NCBI RefSeq assembly: GCF_003945345.1
Contig: NZ_AP019308.1
Span: forward strand, 6,328,001 to 6,392,000
Reading direction: 5' to 3'
DNA length: 64,000 nt
DNA from: Paenibacillus baekrokdamisoli
Lineage (GTDB): Bacteria; Bacillota; Bacilli; Paenibacillales; Paenibacillaceae
In this document: positions 26,731 to 35,692 of the stretch, piece by piece
Position numbering within the stretch: position 1 is the stretch's first letter
Layout of the letters: each line of letters starts with the position of its first letter
Notes under the pieces: generated by a model
What the model was told of the DNA's origin: nothing
The model's database searches: none
Seen by the model: the letters and a program-made list of their open reading frames with translations, nothing else
Program-made: the position numbers and the translations under genes

Positions 26731-27624
26731 ATGAGAACAAGTTTTGGAGAAAAGGCATTTCGGCTGTTTAATATCGTATTCATGATCTTTCTCTGCGTCA
26801 TTACATTGTACCCATACCTGAATCAGCTGGCCGTTTCTCTTAACGACGGACAAGATACCATTTTCGGTGGCATCACGGTGTTTCCGCGGGAATTTACTTG
26901 GAGCAATTATGAAACCGTTTTCTCGAATAGCAGCTTTGTAGGCTCGCTCATCATTTCGGGAGGAAGGGTACTGCTCGGAACCTTGCTCGGATTGATTCTG
27001 ATTACGGGCGCGGCTTATGCGTTGACGAGGAAAAACTTGCCGGGGAGAAATTTCCTGATCATCTTTCTCATTATTCCTACGTTCATTTCGGGTGGACTTA
27101 TCCCGCTTTATTTTCTATACAGGTATCTACACCTGATGAATAATTTCTTGATTTATGTTCTACCGATGGGCTTCGTATTCTTCTATATGATCATCATAAG
27201 GACTTATATCCAATCGCTTCCTAGCGGCCTTGAAGAAGCAGCGATTATCGACGGGGCAAACGAAATTCAGATTTTGAGGAAAATCATTATTCCATTGTCC
27301 ATGCCCGTAATGGCCACCGTTATATTGTGGTTGGCTGTGACCCATTGGAATGATTGGACCACTTCCCTCTATTTTGTGACCAAGAAGGATTTGTACACCT
27401 TGCAGTTCGTCATGTACAAGGTGATCAAGGAAGCGGAACTGGTCAACGAGCTTGCGGTAACGCAGGCGAGAATGGGTGGCGGGAGCAATCAAGCGGTTAC
27501 CGTCACTCCCGAATCGATCAAGGCAGCGACGATCATCGTAGCGACTTTTCCGATCGTTGCGCTGTACCCGTTCCTTCAGAAGTACTTCATCCAAGGCGTA
27601 ATGATCGGAGCCATTAAAGAGTAG
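26731..27624 (+). CDS. Sugar ABC transporter permease (LplC/YtcP type)
   Basis: 297 residues starting 12 bases after the previous stop (GGAGAG ribosome site). Six membrane segments and EAA loop EAAIIDGANEIQILRKIIIP near 169-189; ends in the usual GVMIGAIKE tail. Substrate unknown. Orphan pair: no binding protein on either side. Confidence 0.9.
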   Translation: MRTSFGEKAFRLFNIVFMIFLCVITLYPYLNQLAVSLNDGQDTIFGGITVFPREFTWSNYETVFSNSSFVGSLIISGGRVLLGTLLGLILITGAAYALTRKNLPGRNFLIIFLIIPTFISGGLIPLYFLYRYLHLMNNFLIYVLPMGFVFFYMIIIRTYIQSLPSGLEEAAIIDGANEIQILRKIIIPLSMPVMATVILWLAVTHWNDWTTSLYFVTKKDLYTLQFVMYKVIKEAELVNELAVTQARMGGGSNQAVTVTPESIKAATIIVATFPIVALYPFLQKYFIQGVMIGAIKE

Positions 27625-27680
27625 GAAGCAAGTGAGGCGACCTGTTCCTTGAGGATAGACTGCCATGACCACTATCCAAT

Positions 27681-27708
27681 CCCCCTATTATTTTGCTCCG
27701 ATAGGGGG
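27681..27708 (+). terminator. Terminator-like hairpin after the permease pair
   Basis: CCCCCTAT (27681-27688) and ATAGGGGG (27701-27708); only a weak T-rich stretch follows. Confidence 0.55.
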
Positions 27709-27876
27709 AGTAATTTGTTCTGCAGCAGGAGGATGCAAGAGAACATCCGTAAATGGATAAATGCTCCTGTATCTCCTTGTTTTCAATCGAGGATACAATA
27801 AAGTCAGAGAGAATGGGTAGAGCGCTGCCAGATCGGGTTTGATCGGTAAGATGAAGGCTGAAGCAAGATCCATGTC

Positions 27877-27905
27877 ATGCGAGCAGGTATTTATCCTGCT
27901 CGCAT
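27877..27905 (+). terminator. Perfect 11-bp hairpin in the 27.6-28.0 kb gap
   Basis: ATGCGAGCAGG and CCTGCTCGCAT, seven-base loop. No gene is seen between 27625 and 28026; the gap holds this hairpin, the one at 27681 and a promoter. Confidence 0.5.
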
Positions 27906-27973
27906 TTGGTGTTTACCCCGGTATTCCAGCCTTAACAGCCCATCTAGATCGTTCTGAGACAGGTATCAATCAT

Positions 27974-27981
27974 GGTATAAT
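27974..27981 (+). promoter_or_regulatory. Extended -10 promoter for the second two-component pair
   Basis: TGGTATAAT (TG-n-TATAAT) about 45 bases before the kinase start; only a weak -35 (TTCTGA, 27952-27957) precedes it, as expected for extended -10 promoters. Confidence 0.6.
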
Positions 27982-28026
27982 GGGTCAATCTGGCGTCGTT
28001 TTTCTTGTGAAGGGATGGTTATAGCA

Positions 28027-29793
28027 ATGGACAGCATGGGAGCCGGCAGCCGCCGATGGAGAAACGTGATCTGGCCGGATACACTCAAAGGCCGCCTTAT
28101 TATTCTATTAATCGTTGTCAGTATTACCCCGATCGCCTTGATTGGCTTCACGTCTTATTATTGGATGTACAAGGTGCAGCTGGAGAAGATCAGTACGAAT
28201 TACCAGTCGCTTGTCGATAACGAGAGAGAAGCGGTGGAGAAAGCACTCGCCAATCTTAGCAGTGTATCGCAGCTGCTCGTGGTCAATGGCGGATTGGGTG
28301 ACGACGTGTTGGATTATTTGAACAGCACGGAGCCTGTGGACAAAACGGATTTGTTTCTGCGCATCGATAAGTCGCTGACCAACATTATCTACTCGAATCC
28401 GAGCGTAAATGGACTGTTCTTGTATCTCCCAGAGTATGAGAATGCGGTTCAATTTGAGTCCTCTCCCCTCAAGCCGGCTTTTAGCTTCAACAGGCTGGAG
28501 GATCACTCATTTAAGCTTCTCTATCAAGCGAATCTGCTTTCCTTCAACAGCCCTCATCCATCGGTATTAAAGGGACATGATGAAAGTGTTCTTTCTCTCA
28601 TACGCAAAATCGATTACAGATCGAATCAAAGCTACTATATTTATTTGGAAACGAGATTTGGTGATCTCCTTCATACGTTTACGAATACCTTAATTGGCTC
28701 GCAAGTGAAGCAGCTGCTCACGGACAAGAACGGAACAGTCATGTTTAGCGAACTGACGCCGGAAATTCCGGAGGGTACCCAATTAAGTGCGAACGATGCC
28801 AGATTAGAGGCTTATAAACAATTCTCAGCCACAAGCAGTCAAGGCTGGATGCTGTACTTTCTTGTACCTCTGACCAGCTACGAGAAAGAAATGAACGCCT
28901 GGCAGATTCAATTCATCGGAGTGGCGATTCTATCACTAATTGTAACTGTGCTGGCTGCCTCCTATATATGGCGGATGGTCTATCGTCCCCTTCAGGGAAT
29001 TAATAAGGAAATGAAGCGATTCAGCTATAAGCAGGACGAGCAATCCGCTTTAAAGACGAATTTGCAGGAATTTGATATCCTGTTCAGCAGCTTCCGAACG
29101 ATGCGAGAGAAGATTGTCGAGCTCATATATGAAGTGGAATATAAGGAAAAGCGAAGAGGGGAGCTGGAGGTGGAGAAGCTGATGTCTCAGATCAATCCGC
29201 ATTTTCTCCATAACTCCCTCAATACAATTCAATGGCTTGCTCGGGCAAATGGCCAGACGGAGATCGTTAATTTAGTGAAGGTATTTACACGTGTGCTGCA
29301 TTATAACATGGCGAAGAGCAGCATGATTGTAACGATCCAAGAGGAAATTGGAGCTCTGTATGACTATATTGAACTTCAGAACGTAAGGTACGATCATCGT
29401 TTTAACGTCAAGGTAGAGACGGATCAGGAGATTAACGATATTCCCATTCCAAGGTTCGTCCTGCAGCCGCTTGTGGAAAATGCGCTCTATCATGGTTTGC
29501 TAAGTGAGCATGGCAATATCACCGTAACGATAGGCAAGGCCGCACATAACCGAGTTTATATTACGGTTGTCGATAGCGGGAAAGGCATGAGCGCAGAGAA
29601 AATCCAAGAGCTGGTGAATGGACAGGGTAATCGCCAATCAGGTCTAGGTATTGGACTTAATTATGTAAAGAAAATGCTGGAGGTATACTACGGGCATAAT
29701 GCTGAGATGGTTATTGAAAGTATTATGGACGAAGGAACAACGATTACGATTGTCATACCGGATCAATTAACGGGGAGGGAAGCCGATGCTTAG
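28027..29793 (+). CDS. Sensor histidine kinase, YesM family
   Basis: 588 residues from ATG 28027; the ATG at 28015 overlaps the AAGGGA ribosome site. Membrane segments near residues 20-42 and 290-312 enclose an extracellular sensor; HAMP-like linker (RPLQGINKEMKRF) follows; phospho-acceptor His392 in INPHFLHNSL; N box LVENALYHG and G box DSGKGMS. Its stop overlaps the next start by eight bases. Gene order (kinase first) is opposite to the 22-25 kb pair. Confidence 0.92.
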   Translation: MDSMGAGSRRWRNVIWPDTLKGRLIILLIVVSITPIALIGFTSYYWMYKVQLEKISTNYQSLVDNEREAVEKALANLSSVSQLLVVNGGLGDDVLDYLNSTEPVDKTDLFLRIDKSLTNIIYSNPSVNGLFLYLPEYENAVQFESSPLKPAFSFNRLEDHSFKLLYQANLLSFNSPHPSVLKGHDESVLSLIRKIDYRSNQSYYIYLETRFGDLLHTFTNTLIGSQVKQLLTDKNGTVMFSELTPEIPEGTQLSANDARLEAYKQFSATSSQGWMLYFLVPLTSYEKEMNAWQIQFIGVAILSLIVTVLAASYIWRMVYRPLQGINKEMKRFSYKQDEQSALKTNLQEFDILFSSFRTMREKIVELIYEVEYKEKRRGELEVEKLMSQINPHFLHNSLNTIQWLARANGQTEIVNLVKVFTRVLHYNMAKSSMIVTIQEEIGALYDYIELQNVRYDHRFNVKVETDQEINDIPIPRFVLQPLVENALYHGLLSEHGNITVTIGKAAHNRVYITVVDSGKGMSAEKIQELVNGQGNRQSGLGIGLNYVKKMLEVYYGHNAEMVIESIMDEGTTITIVIPDQLTGREADA

Positions 29794-30832
29794 AGTGATG
29801 ATTGTCGAGGATGAGCCATTAGTCCGCAGAGGGATACTCAGCATGCTGCCATTTGCGCGTTTCGAAATGGAGCTTGCAGGTGAAGCAGAAACCGCCGAGG
29901 CGGCACTCAAATTGATCGAGCAAACACCAATTGATCTTGTGTTTACGGATATTTCCATGCCTGGCATGGGAGGTATTGAGCTGCTTCGGGTACTGAAAGA
30001 GAAGCATTCCCATATCCGTTCGGTGGTGCTGACCTGTCATCAGGATTTTGATTTCCTACAGCAGGCGTTGCGGCTCGGGGCGATTGATTACATTGTGAAG
30101 ACCCAGCTAGACGATGATTCCGTCTTGGATTTGCTTAAGCGTATAGCCGATCAGTTCGCGCAAGCGGCTCGAGATGGCAAGCGAGAAGGAATAGCTGCGG
30201 CAGATACAACGGATCATGAAGCGTTTGCTCATCGATGGTGCGCTTTGAAATGGTTTGTCGATAAGAGTGAATACGAGACGATTATGGGTCTTTCACTTCA
30301 TGGATTTCAGACCTTTGGCTTTAAAGCCATCCTTCAGCGTGCACAGGAGCAGTGGATTATTAGCTGCCCTTCCTTGGAAGAGCTGCAGTCCCTGAAGCCA
30401 TTGCTGGACAGCAAAGAGTCGATGCCCGAGCTGAAGGAATGGATTGAGACGACTCGCCAGAAGGCAAGAACTCTGCTTCGCAATACGATGTACTCCGAGG
30501 AAGTTGTACAATCTATTATAACTTCAGTCGATATGCTTAATGATCATGCGGGCGATAAGCTAACCCAGACTGAAATCTGCAAAGCCATTAATATGAGTAT
30601 TAGCTATTTCAGCAAAAGCTTCAAGGAAATCGTAGGCATCCCCTTTGTAGCCTTCGTACAGGATTTGAACATTAGACGCGCAAAGGCTTTGCTTGAATCC
30701 ACCAATTATCCCGTTTATCAAATTTCAGAGCAATCCGGCTTCCATGATGAGAAGTACTTCGGCAAGATCTTCCGGCAAAAGACAGGCTGCTCTCCGAGTG
30801 AATATCGTCTGCTGTTCCGGGGAAATGCATAA
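29786..30832 (+). CDS. Response regulator with AraC-type DNA-binding domain
   Basis: 348 residues, shorter than the roughly 500 of typical YesN proteins because the middle region is only about 130 residues. Receiver domain with E8/D9 and phospho-acceptor D55 (VFTDISMP); helix-turn-helix pair at about 250-345 (ICKAINMSISYFSKSFKE; ISEQSGFHDEKYFGKIFRQK). GGGAGGG ribosome site inside the kinase gene. Probably controls the DUF1861/GH130 genes just downstream (inference from position). Confidence 0.92.
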   Translation: MLRVMIVEDEPLVRRGILSMLPFARFEMELAGEAETAEAALKLIEQTPIDLVFTDISMPGMGGIELLRVLKEKHSHIRSVVLTCHQDFDFLQQALRLGAIDYIVKTQLDDDSVLDLLKRIADQFAQAARDGKREGIAAADTTDHEAFAHRWCALKWFVDKSEYETIMGLSLHGFQTFGFKAILQRAQEQWIISCPSLEELQSLKPLLDSKESMPELKEWIETTRQKARTLLRNTMYSEEVVQSIITSVDMLNDHAGDKLTQTEICKAINMSISYFSKSFKEIVGIPFVAFVQDLNIRRAKALLESTNYPVYQISEQSGFHDEKYFGKIFRQKTGCSPSEYRLLFRGNA

Positions 30833-30848
30833 CTGAATCTGTGATGAT

Positions 30849-30901
30849 AACCGACCTGCAGGAGTGAAGAGAAATTCTTCGCTGATGCGGTCGGTTTTTT
30901 T
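30849..30901 (+). terminator. Rho-independent terminator after the response regulator
   Basis: AACCGACC (30849-30856) and GGTCGGTT (30889-30896) with an inner TGAAGA/TTCTTC stem and a T-run to 30901. Confidence 0.9.
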
Positions 30902-31045
30902 GTTGAGTCCTTCTATTAAAGGAGAAAAACCATCTTATTTCAATAAACCGGCTTGTAACGGGAAATTCCCAAGGCGTTCTATAATGAAGCTGATAAGATC
31001 CTGGAGTTAACGACATCAGTCTACTACCATCATGGAGGGAAGTTT

Positions 31046-32041
31046 ATGGCACTTCAGCGGCAGACCAGTACTCAATCTTGCTCCGAACTCTTAGAGCAAT
31101 TCGAGAACGTTTGTGCAAATCGGGATATCAGCAAACAACTAAACTCCAATAATCAAGCCAGCGCAAAGCACAGCAATCGAATTATTTTTGAAGATGTCGA
31201 TGACAAGGATGTTTATAATATTACAGCCGCTTTTCTCGATCAGAATGATCTGATTATAGCAGGAAGGGTAGAAAGCCGTGATACCGAGCTCTCGCAGGTT
31301 ATCTTCTTCCGGCAGGAGGGAGAAGCTTGGCGGCCTCATCCCCATTACCGGACCTATGAGCTGCAGGATCCCTTCATGACCCGCATAAAGGGAGAGCTTA
31401 TCTTAGGTGGCGTTAGGGTCACTGCAGACCCGATGAATCCTAAGCATATCATTTCTTGGGTAACGGAAATGTATCGAGGCGCTAGTCTGGATACATTAAA
31501 GCTCTTCTTAACCGGACCTGAGCATATGAAGGATGTGCGGGTGGTAGAGCTTGCGGGCGGTGAAATCGGCGTGCTTACAAGGCCCCAGGGTGAGAAGGGC
31601 GGCAGGGGCAAGATTGGATTCTTTAAGACTAATAAGCTTGAGGCAATTACCGCACAGCAAATTAACGATGCGCCTGTCTTCCAGGATCAGTTTGTAGCGG
31701 AGGAATGGGGCGGAGCGAATGAGCCGCATCTGCTGGCGAATGGACTTATCGGTGTGCTCGGTCATATCGCTTCGTTTGATAGTGAGGGAGATCGGCATTA
31801 TTATGCGATGACCTTTGCAATCAATCCCCAAACGATGGAGAAGACACCAATGAAGCTCATCGCACGCCGCAGCATTTTCCCAGAAGGACCCACGAAACGG
31901 CCCGACCTTGTCGATGTCATCTTCAGCGGTGGACTGGTTCGCAAAGAAGGCGGAATGGCAGCGCTCTATGTCGGTGCCAGCGATGCCGCGGCCTATGTGG
32001 CCGAAATTCCAGATCCTTTTCTGGAATATGAACAGCTTTAG
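31046..32041 (+). CDS. DUF1861 (MTP-1-like) beta-propeller protein
   Basis: 331 residues. After about 55 N-terminal residues, a five-bladed-propeller pattern follows with blades such as DVYNITAAFLDQNDLIIAGR, DPFMTRIKGELILGGVRV and GANEPHLLANGLIGVLGHIA. This matches my memory of DUF1861, a relative of GH130 and of the Leishmania mannosyltransferase/phosphorylase (MTP) proteins. Probably cytoplasmic: no signal peptide. It is 30 bases before a GH130-like gene, so the two likely act on the same manno-oligosaccharide or mannose phosphate pathway. Enzymatic activity is inference. Confidence 0.65.
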   Translation: MALQRQTSTQSCSELLEQFENVCANRDISKQLNSNNQASAKHSNRIIFEDVDDKDVYNITAAFLDQNDLIIAGRVESRDTELSQVIFFRQEGEAWRPHPHYRTYELQDPFMTRIKGELILGGVRVTADPMNPKHIISWVTEMYRGASLDTLKLFLTGPEHMKDVRVVELAGGEIGVLTRPQGEKGGRGKIGFFKTNKLEAITAQQINDAPVFQDQFVAEEWGGANEPHLLANGLIGVLGHIASFDSEGDRHYYAMTFAINPQTMEKTPMKLIARRSIFPEGPTKRPDLVDVIFSGGLVRKEGGMAALYVGASDAAAYVAEIPDPFLEYEQL

Positions 32042-32071
32042 TACCACCACATTTATTCGGGAGGCATTATA

Positions 32072-33235
32072 ATGAGCGAGCAGTCAAATGAGCGTAAAAT
32101 CTTTTTCGGAGATGGATTCTTTGAGTGGCAGCTGGGTGGCAAGGCCCATCATCAAGAGATGTACGAGGCAACACAATATAACGAGGAACGTTATTGGGGT
32201 GGATTCTCCAAAGCTCCGGTTGATCTGGATCATTACCAACTGCCGGATTGGGCGATCGGGCCGTTTCATAAATTCGAAGGTAATCCGATCTTCGCTCCTG
32301 CTGAAGAAGGCTGGGACAGAGGGCGCTTCGGTGGAGGCGTTCATAATGGAGCCGTTGTTCGAAAGGATGGCCAATTCTATTATATCTACCGCGGGGAAGA
32401 GCCGCTTCGGGAAGACTTTTGGGGTGGGCAGGAAGTAGGCAAGACCGATATGGGCAGCATTGATTACATCTGCGACATCGGAGTAGCCGTCAGTGAGGAT
32501 GGCATTAACTTCGTTCGAATGAATGCTTATAACCCACTGTTCCGTCATGGAGAAGATGCAGACTTCAGCTTCGAGGATGTATGTGTTGTGAAGCATGAGG
32601 ATACGTATTACCTTTACTGCAACAAGTGGGACTGGCGTGATCATAACAATCCGACTCGCAACGGGGTGTTCATGGCAACCTCGAAGGATTTGCTCCAGTG
32701 GGAGAAGGTCGGCTTTGCTTTCCCGGAAGCAGCCCGCATTCACCGCAATCCATGCGTGCTTCAGAACCCGGATAATGAAGCGGTAAGCATTAATGGCCAA
32801 TTCGTTATGTACATTAATGATGGTCTAATCGCTTATTCTGATGATCTGCTTCATTGGGAATCTGAGGAGCTTAGTGAGTTCTGGCCGGGGGGAGAAGGCT
32901 GCTTCGCCGTAACGGATTATTCCGATGAGCATCCTGACCAAATCGTACTATTCACCGGCGGGCACCATACGGGGCATTTCTATGCAGTGGGCGAAGTACT
33001 GTTGTCTAAGGACAATCCGGGCAAGCCACTGGAATGGCTGCCTCGTCCTGTTCTCATTGCGGAAGAGAAGTATCCGTGGGAGAATGCACGAAGCGTGTCT
33101 AATCCGGATACAATCATCTCCTACTTCCGCGATTGTATCTTTTTTACCGGTATTACTCGTTATGAAGGCAAATGGATGGCATATTACGGGGGCAGTGAGG
33201 TGTACACTTGTCTGGCTATGGCGGATGTGAAGTGA
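32072..33235 (+). CDS. GH130-like glycosidase/phosphorylase
   Basis: 387 residues, no signal peptide, GGGAGG ribosome site. Five-bladed propeller with GH32/43/130 features: GVHNGAVVRKDGQFYYIYRG near 90-110, SFEDVCVVKHEDTYYLYCNKW near 168-188 (the FED that in GH130 carries a key acid), and a final KWMAYYGGSEVYTCLAMADV. GH130 enzymes split or phosphorolyse beta-1,2- or beta-1,4-mannosides. The exact subgroup cannot be told by eye. Last gene before the cassette region; the first cassette element begins 58 bases after its stop. Confidence 0.7.
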   Translation: MSEQSNERKIFFGDGFFEWQLGGKAHHQEMYEATQYNEERYWGGFSKAPVDLDHYQLPDWAIGPFHKFEGNPIFAPAEEGWDRGRFGGGVHNGAVVRKDGQFYYIYRGEEPLREDFWGGQEVGKTDMGSIDYICDIGVAVSEDGINFVRMNAYNPLFRHGEDADFSFEDVCVVKHEDTYYLYCNKWDWRDHNNPTRNGVFMATSKDLLQWEKVGFAFPEAARIHRNPCVLQNPDNEAVSINGQFVMYINDGLIAYSDDLLHWESEELSEFWPGGEGCFAVTDYSDEHPDQIVLFTGGHHTGHFYAVGEVLLSKDNPGKPLEWLPRPVLIAEEKYPWENARSVSNPDTIISYFRDCIFFTGITRYEGKWMAYYGGSEVYTCLAMADVK

Positions 33236-33292
33236 TCATCAGGATAATCATTCAATGACAAAGTTTCTGGTTTTCTAGGCAAATAAGCTGGA

Positions 33293-33370
33293 TTAACGAA
33301 GAACTATAGTGGAGGAGCTGCAGCGATGCAGTTCCTCCTTTCTTTGATTAAAGCAACGGGAGGTTAGTGT
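33293..33370 (+). repeat. Cassette element E1 (left box, hairpin, right box)
   Basis: Left box TTAACGAAGAACTATAGTG (33293-33311); hairpin GGAGGAGCTGC / GCAGTTCCTCC (33311-33338); right box GCAACGGGAGGTTAGTGT (33353-33370). Marks the left edge of the cassette array, just after the GH130-like gene. Confidence 0.75.
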
Positions 33371-33471
33371 AGAGAGAATTACCGTACTAATGCCTAGGAT
33401 TAACTTAGAAGGAATATCCTTATTGATAGGGAACCATAATGATTAAGTTAAATATAAGAGGTGGTGTTTCA

Positions 33472-34857
33472 ATGATTTGTCATAAGCTAAAAGTTATTGA
33501 ACATATGGCTGAAGGAAGTGGGCTATCCGTTCTGCATGAGGATCTTTCAATTCAAGGAGTGTCCATTGATTCTCGAACAATAAAGACAGGAAATCTATTT
33601 GTCCCAATAATAAGACGATTAGATGGCCATGACTACGTGGAAGAGGCAATAGCAAAAGGGGCAACAGCATCTTTATGGCAAAAGGATCACCCGAACCCAC
33701 CCATTCATTTTCCATTAATCTATGTAGATGATTGCTTAATAGCACTACAAACTCTTGCCACTAATTATCGAATTGAATTACCGATCAAAGTAATTGGAGT
33801 TACTGGCAGCAATGGCAAGACGACCACAAAAGACATGATAAATTCAGTGCTGGGAACAACATATCGAGTTCATAAGACAAAGGGGAATTTAAACAGCCAA
33901 ATTGGCGTACCCTTGACCATATTAGAGGTAGATAAAAGCACAGATGTTGCAGTAATTGAGATGGGGATGAGTGAACGTGGGCAGATCGATCGACTCTCCC
34001 GTATAGCCCAGCCAGACATAGCTGTCATTACAATGATAGGTGTGTCTCACTTGTCGAGTCTTGGATCTCGGGAAGAAATTGCAACCGCGAAATTAGAAAT
34101 TGTAAATGGAATGCAAGATGACGGGAAGCTCATCTACAATGGTGACGAACCACTTTTAATCAATGGACTTAAAGGAATAAACATCACGAAAACGATATCT
34201 GTAATTAGTTTTGGCGAAAGCAAGTCAAATGACTATAATGTTGCATCGATCGAAACGAACTCAGAAGGTTCCTTTTTTACAGTCGGTGACGATAAGTTCT
34301 ATATACCGCTTCTTGGATCTCACAACATCTCAAATGCACTTGCCACAGTTGCTGTCGCATCAAACTTAGGTATAGGTCCAGCAAAAGTGGATGAGGGTTT
34401 TAGATCCTTGAAAATAACCAGCATGCGAATGGAGAAGATTATTTCCCCCTCGGGACTAACAATAATTAATGACGCGTGGAATGCAAGCCCGATCTCGATG
34501 ACCGCTGCAATAAAAACCTTTGAAGAATTGACTGGTTTTTCAAGAAAATATTTAGTGTTAGGAGACATGCTTGAACTCGGTGAACAAGAGCTGGAATTTC
34601 ATCGAGATATAGGGCGCAATATTGATCCCAGTAAAATTGATTATGTTTATACCGTCGGCACTCTCGGTAGGCATATTGCATTACAAGCGGAGAAGAGGTT
34701 TCCCAATGGCAGTGTCCAGGCGTTTCTGGACAAAGAAGAGTTAATGAAGGAATTAAAGAATAAGTTGATGCAAAACGATGCAATTCTGCTGAAGGGATCA
34801 AGGGGTATGCAATTGGAGACGATTCTGCCGATTTTATTTACGATGGAGATGACATGA
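33472..34857 (+). CDS. murF: UDP-MurNAc-tripeptide--D-Ala-D-Ala ligase (MurF paralogue)
   Basis: 461 residues from ATG 33472; AGAGGTGG lies seven bases before it (33457-33464), while the in-frame ATG at 33439 has none. Mur-ligase P-loop GSNGKTTT at 112-119, and INDAWNASPISM near 330, the MurF-type NDAYNANP substrate motif with W and S substituted. MurF adds D-Ala-D-Ala to the peptidoglycan precursor in the cytoplasm. AT-rich and isolated from any mur/ddl operon, between cassette elements, so probably an extra copy acquired laterally; it could modify cell-wall drug response (inference). A second, truncated start of the same gene is at 46852. Confidence 0.88.
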   Translation: MICHKLKVIEHMAEGSGLSVLHEDLSIQGVSIDSRTIKTGNLFVPIIRRLDGHDYVEEAIAKGATASLWQKDHPNPPIHFPLIYVDDCLIALQTLATNYRIELPIKVIGVTGSNGKTTTKDMINSVLGTTYRVHKTKGNLNSQIGVPLTILEVDKSTDVAVIEMGMSERGQIDRLSRIAQPDIAVITMIGVSHLSSLGSREEIATAKLEIVNGMQDDGKLIYNGDEPLLINGLKGINITKTISVISFGESKSNDYNVASIETNSEGSFFTVGDDKFYIPLLGSHNISNALATVAVASNLGIGPAKVDEGFRSLKITSMRMEKIISPSGLTIINDAWNASPISMTAAIKTFEELTGFSRKYLVLGDMLELGEQELEFHRDIGRNIDPSKIDYVYTVGTLGRHIALQAEKRFPNGSVQAFLDKEELMKELKNKLMQNDAILLKGSRGMQLETILPILFTMEMT

Positions 34858-34959
34858 ATGAAGGGATTTATGCAATATATCCAGAGTTTAGTAGGGATTG
34901 TGGAAGTAATTGAATTGTAGGGCTTCATTCGAATGTCGAGTTATAACGGAGGTTAAAAC

Positions 34960-35502
34960 ATGGAACCTATATTCGAAACAAATCGCGTAATACTTCGACT
35001 TTTCGAGCCAGCTGATGCTAAAATGGTTCAAAAATTAGCTGGGCACGAAGAAGTTGCACGTACAACTCTCTCCATTCCTCACCCATATCCAGATGGGGCG
35101 GCTGAAGCATGGATTGAACGTACCCGGCAAGCGGCTGAAAACGGTGAGATTTATTCTTTCGCTATGGTCAAAAAGGAAGGAAAATCGCTAATTGGATGTG
35201 TAAGTTTGCGTGTTTCCAAAAACGATAATCAAGCAGAATTAGCTTACTGGGTAGGTCGTCCATTTTGGGGGCAAGGCTTTGCCACAGAAGCCGCCCAAAC
35301 GATAGTTCAATTCGGCTTTGATGAGTTGCAGTTAAATCGTATTTTCGCTGCTGCGATGACGAAAAACCCAGCATCTTACAAGGTAATGAGTAAAATTGGG
35401 ATGAAGTATGAAGACACTTTCCCTAAACATGTATTAAAGTCGGGAATCTATGAAGACATAGTATTTTATGAATTGGTCAAAACAGAAAATTTGTTAAGCT
35501 AA
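34960..35502 (+). CDS. RimJ/RimL-type GNAT acetyltransferase
   Basis: 180 residues, GGAGGT ribosome site. Starts NRVILRLFEPADA, typical of the RimJ/RimL group, with acetyl-CoA motif WVGRPFWGQGFATEA near residues 88-103 and YKVMSKIGMKYE near the end. Acceptor unknown (ribosomal protein or small amine). The TAA stop lies in left box E2 (GCTAACG). Shares a cassette with murF. Confidence 0.88.
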   Translation: MEPIFETNRVILRLFEPADAKMVQKLAGHEEVARTTLSIPHPYPDGAAEAWIERTRQAAENGEIYSFAMVKKEGKSLIGCVSLRVSKNDNQAELAYWVGRPFWGQGFATEAAQTIVQFGFDELQLNRIFAAAMTKNPASYKVMSKIGMKYEDTFPKHVLKSGIYEDIVFYELVKTENLLS

Positions 35503-35575
35503 CGAAGAACGATAGTGGAGGATCTTACTGTGAGGCAGATCCTCTATTCTATTGAAGTAACGGGCAGGATAGTTA
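35498..35575 (+). repeat. Cassette element E2
   Basis: Left box GCTAACGAAGAACGATAGTG (35498-35517) containing the GNAT stop codon; hairpin GAGGATC / GATCCTC (35518-35544); right box GTAACGGGCAGGATAGTTA (35557-35575). Confidence 0.8.
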
Positions 35576-35619
35576 CAAAGATAACGAGTGATTAAATGAT
35601 GCCATATCGAACCAAATAA

Positions 35620-35648
35620 TTGCTGACTATTCCATTTTTACGTAGTAT
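35620..35648 (+). promoter_or_regulatory. Possible sigma-A promoter
   Basis: TTGCTG (35620-35625), 17-base spacer, TAGTAT (35643-35648), 45 bases before the unknown gene at 35693. It would give this cassette its own promoter. Confidence 0.4.
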
Positions 35649-35692
35649 GGATGTAAGTAAGGCATATATCAAATAGAAAGGAATTCTAAATA

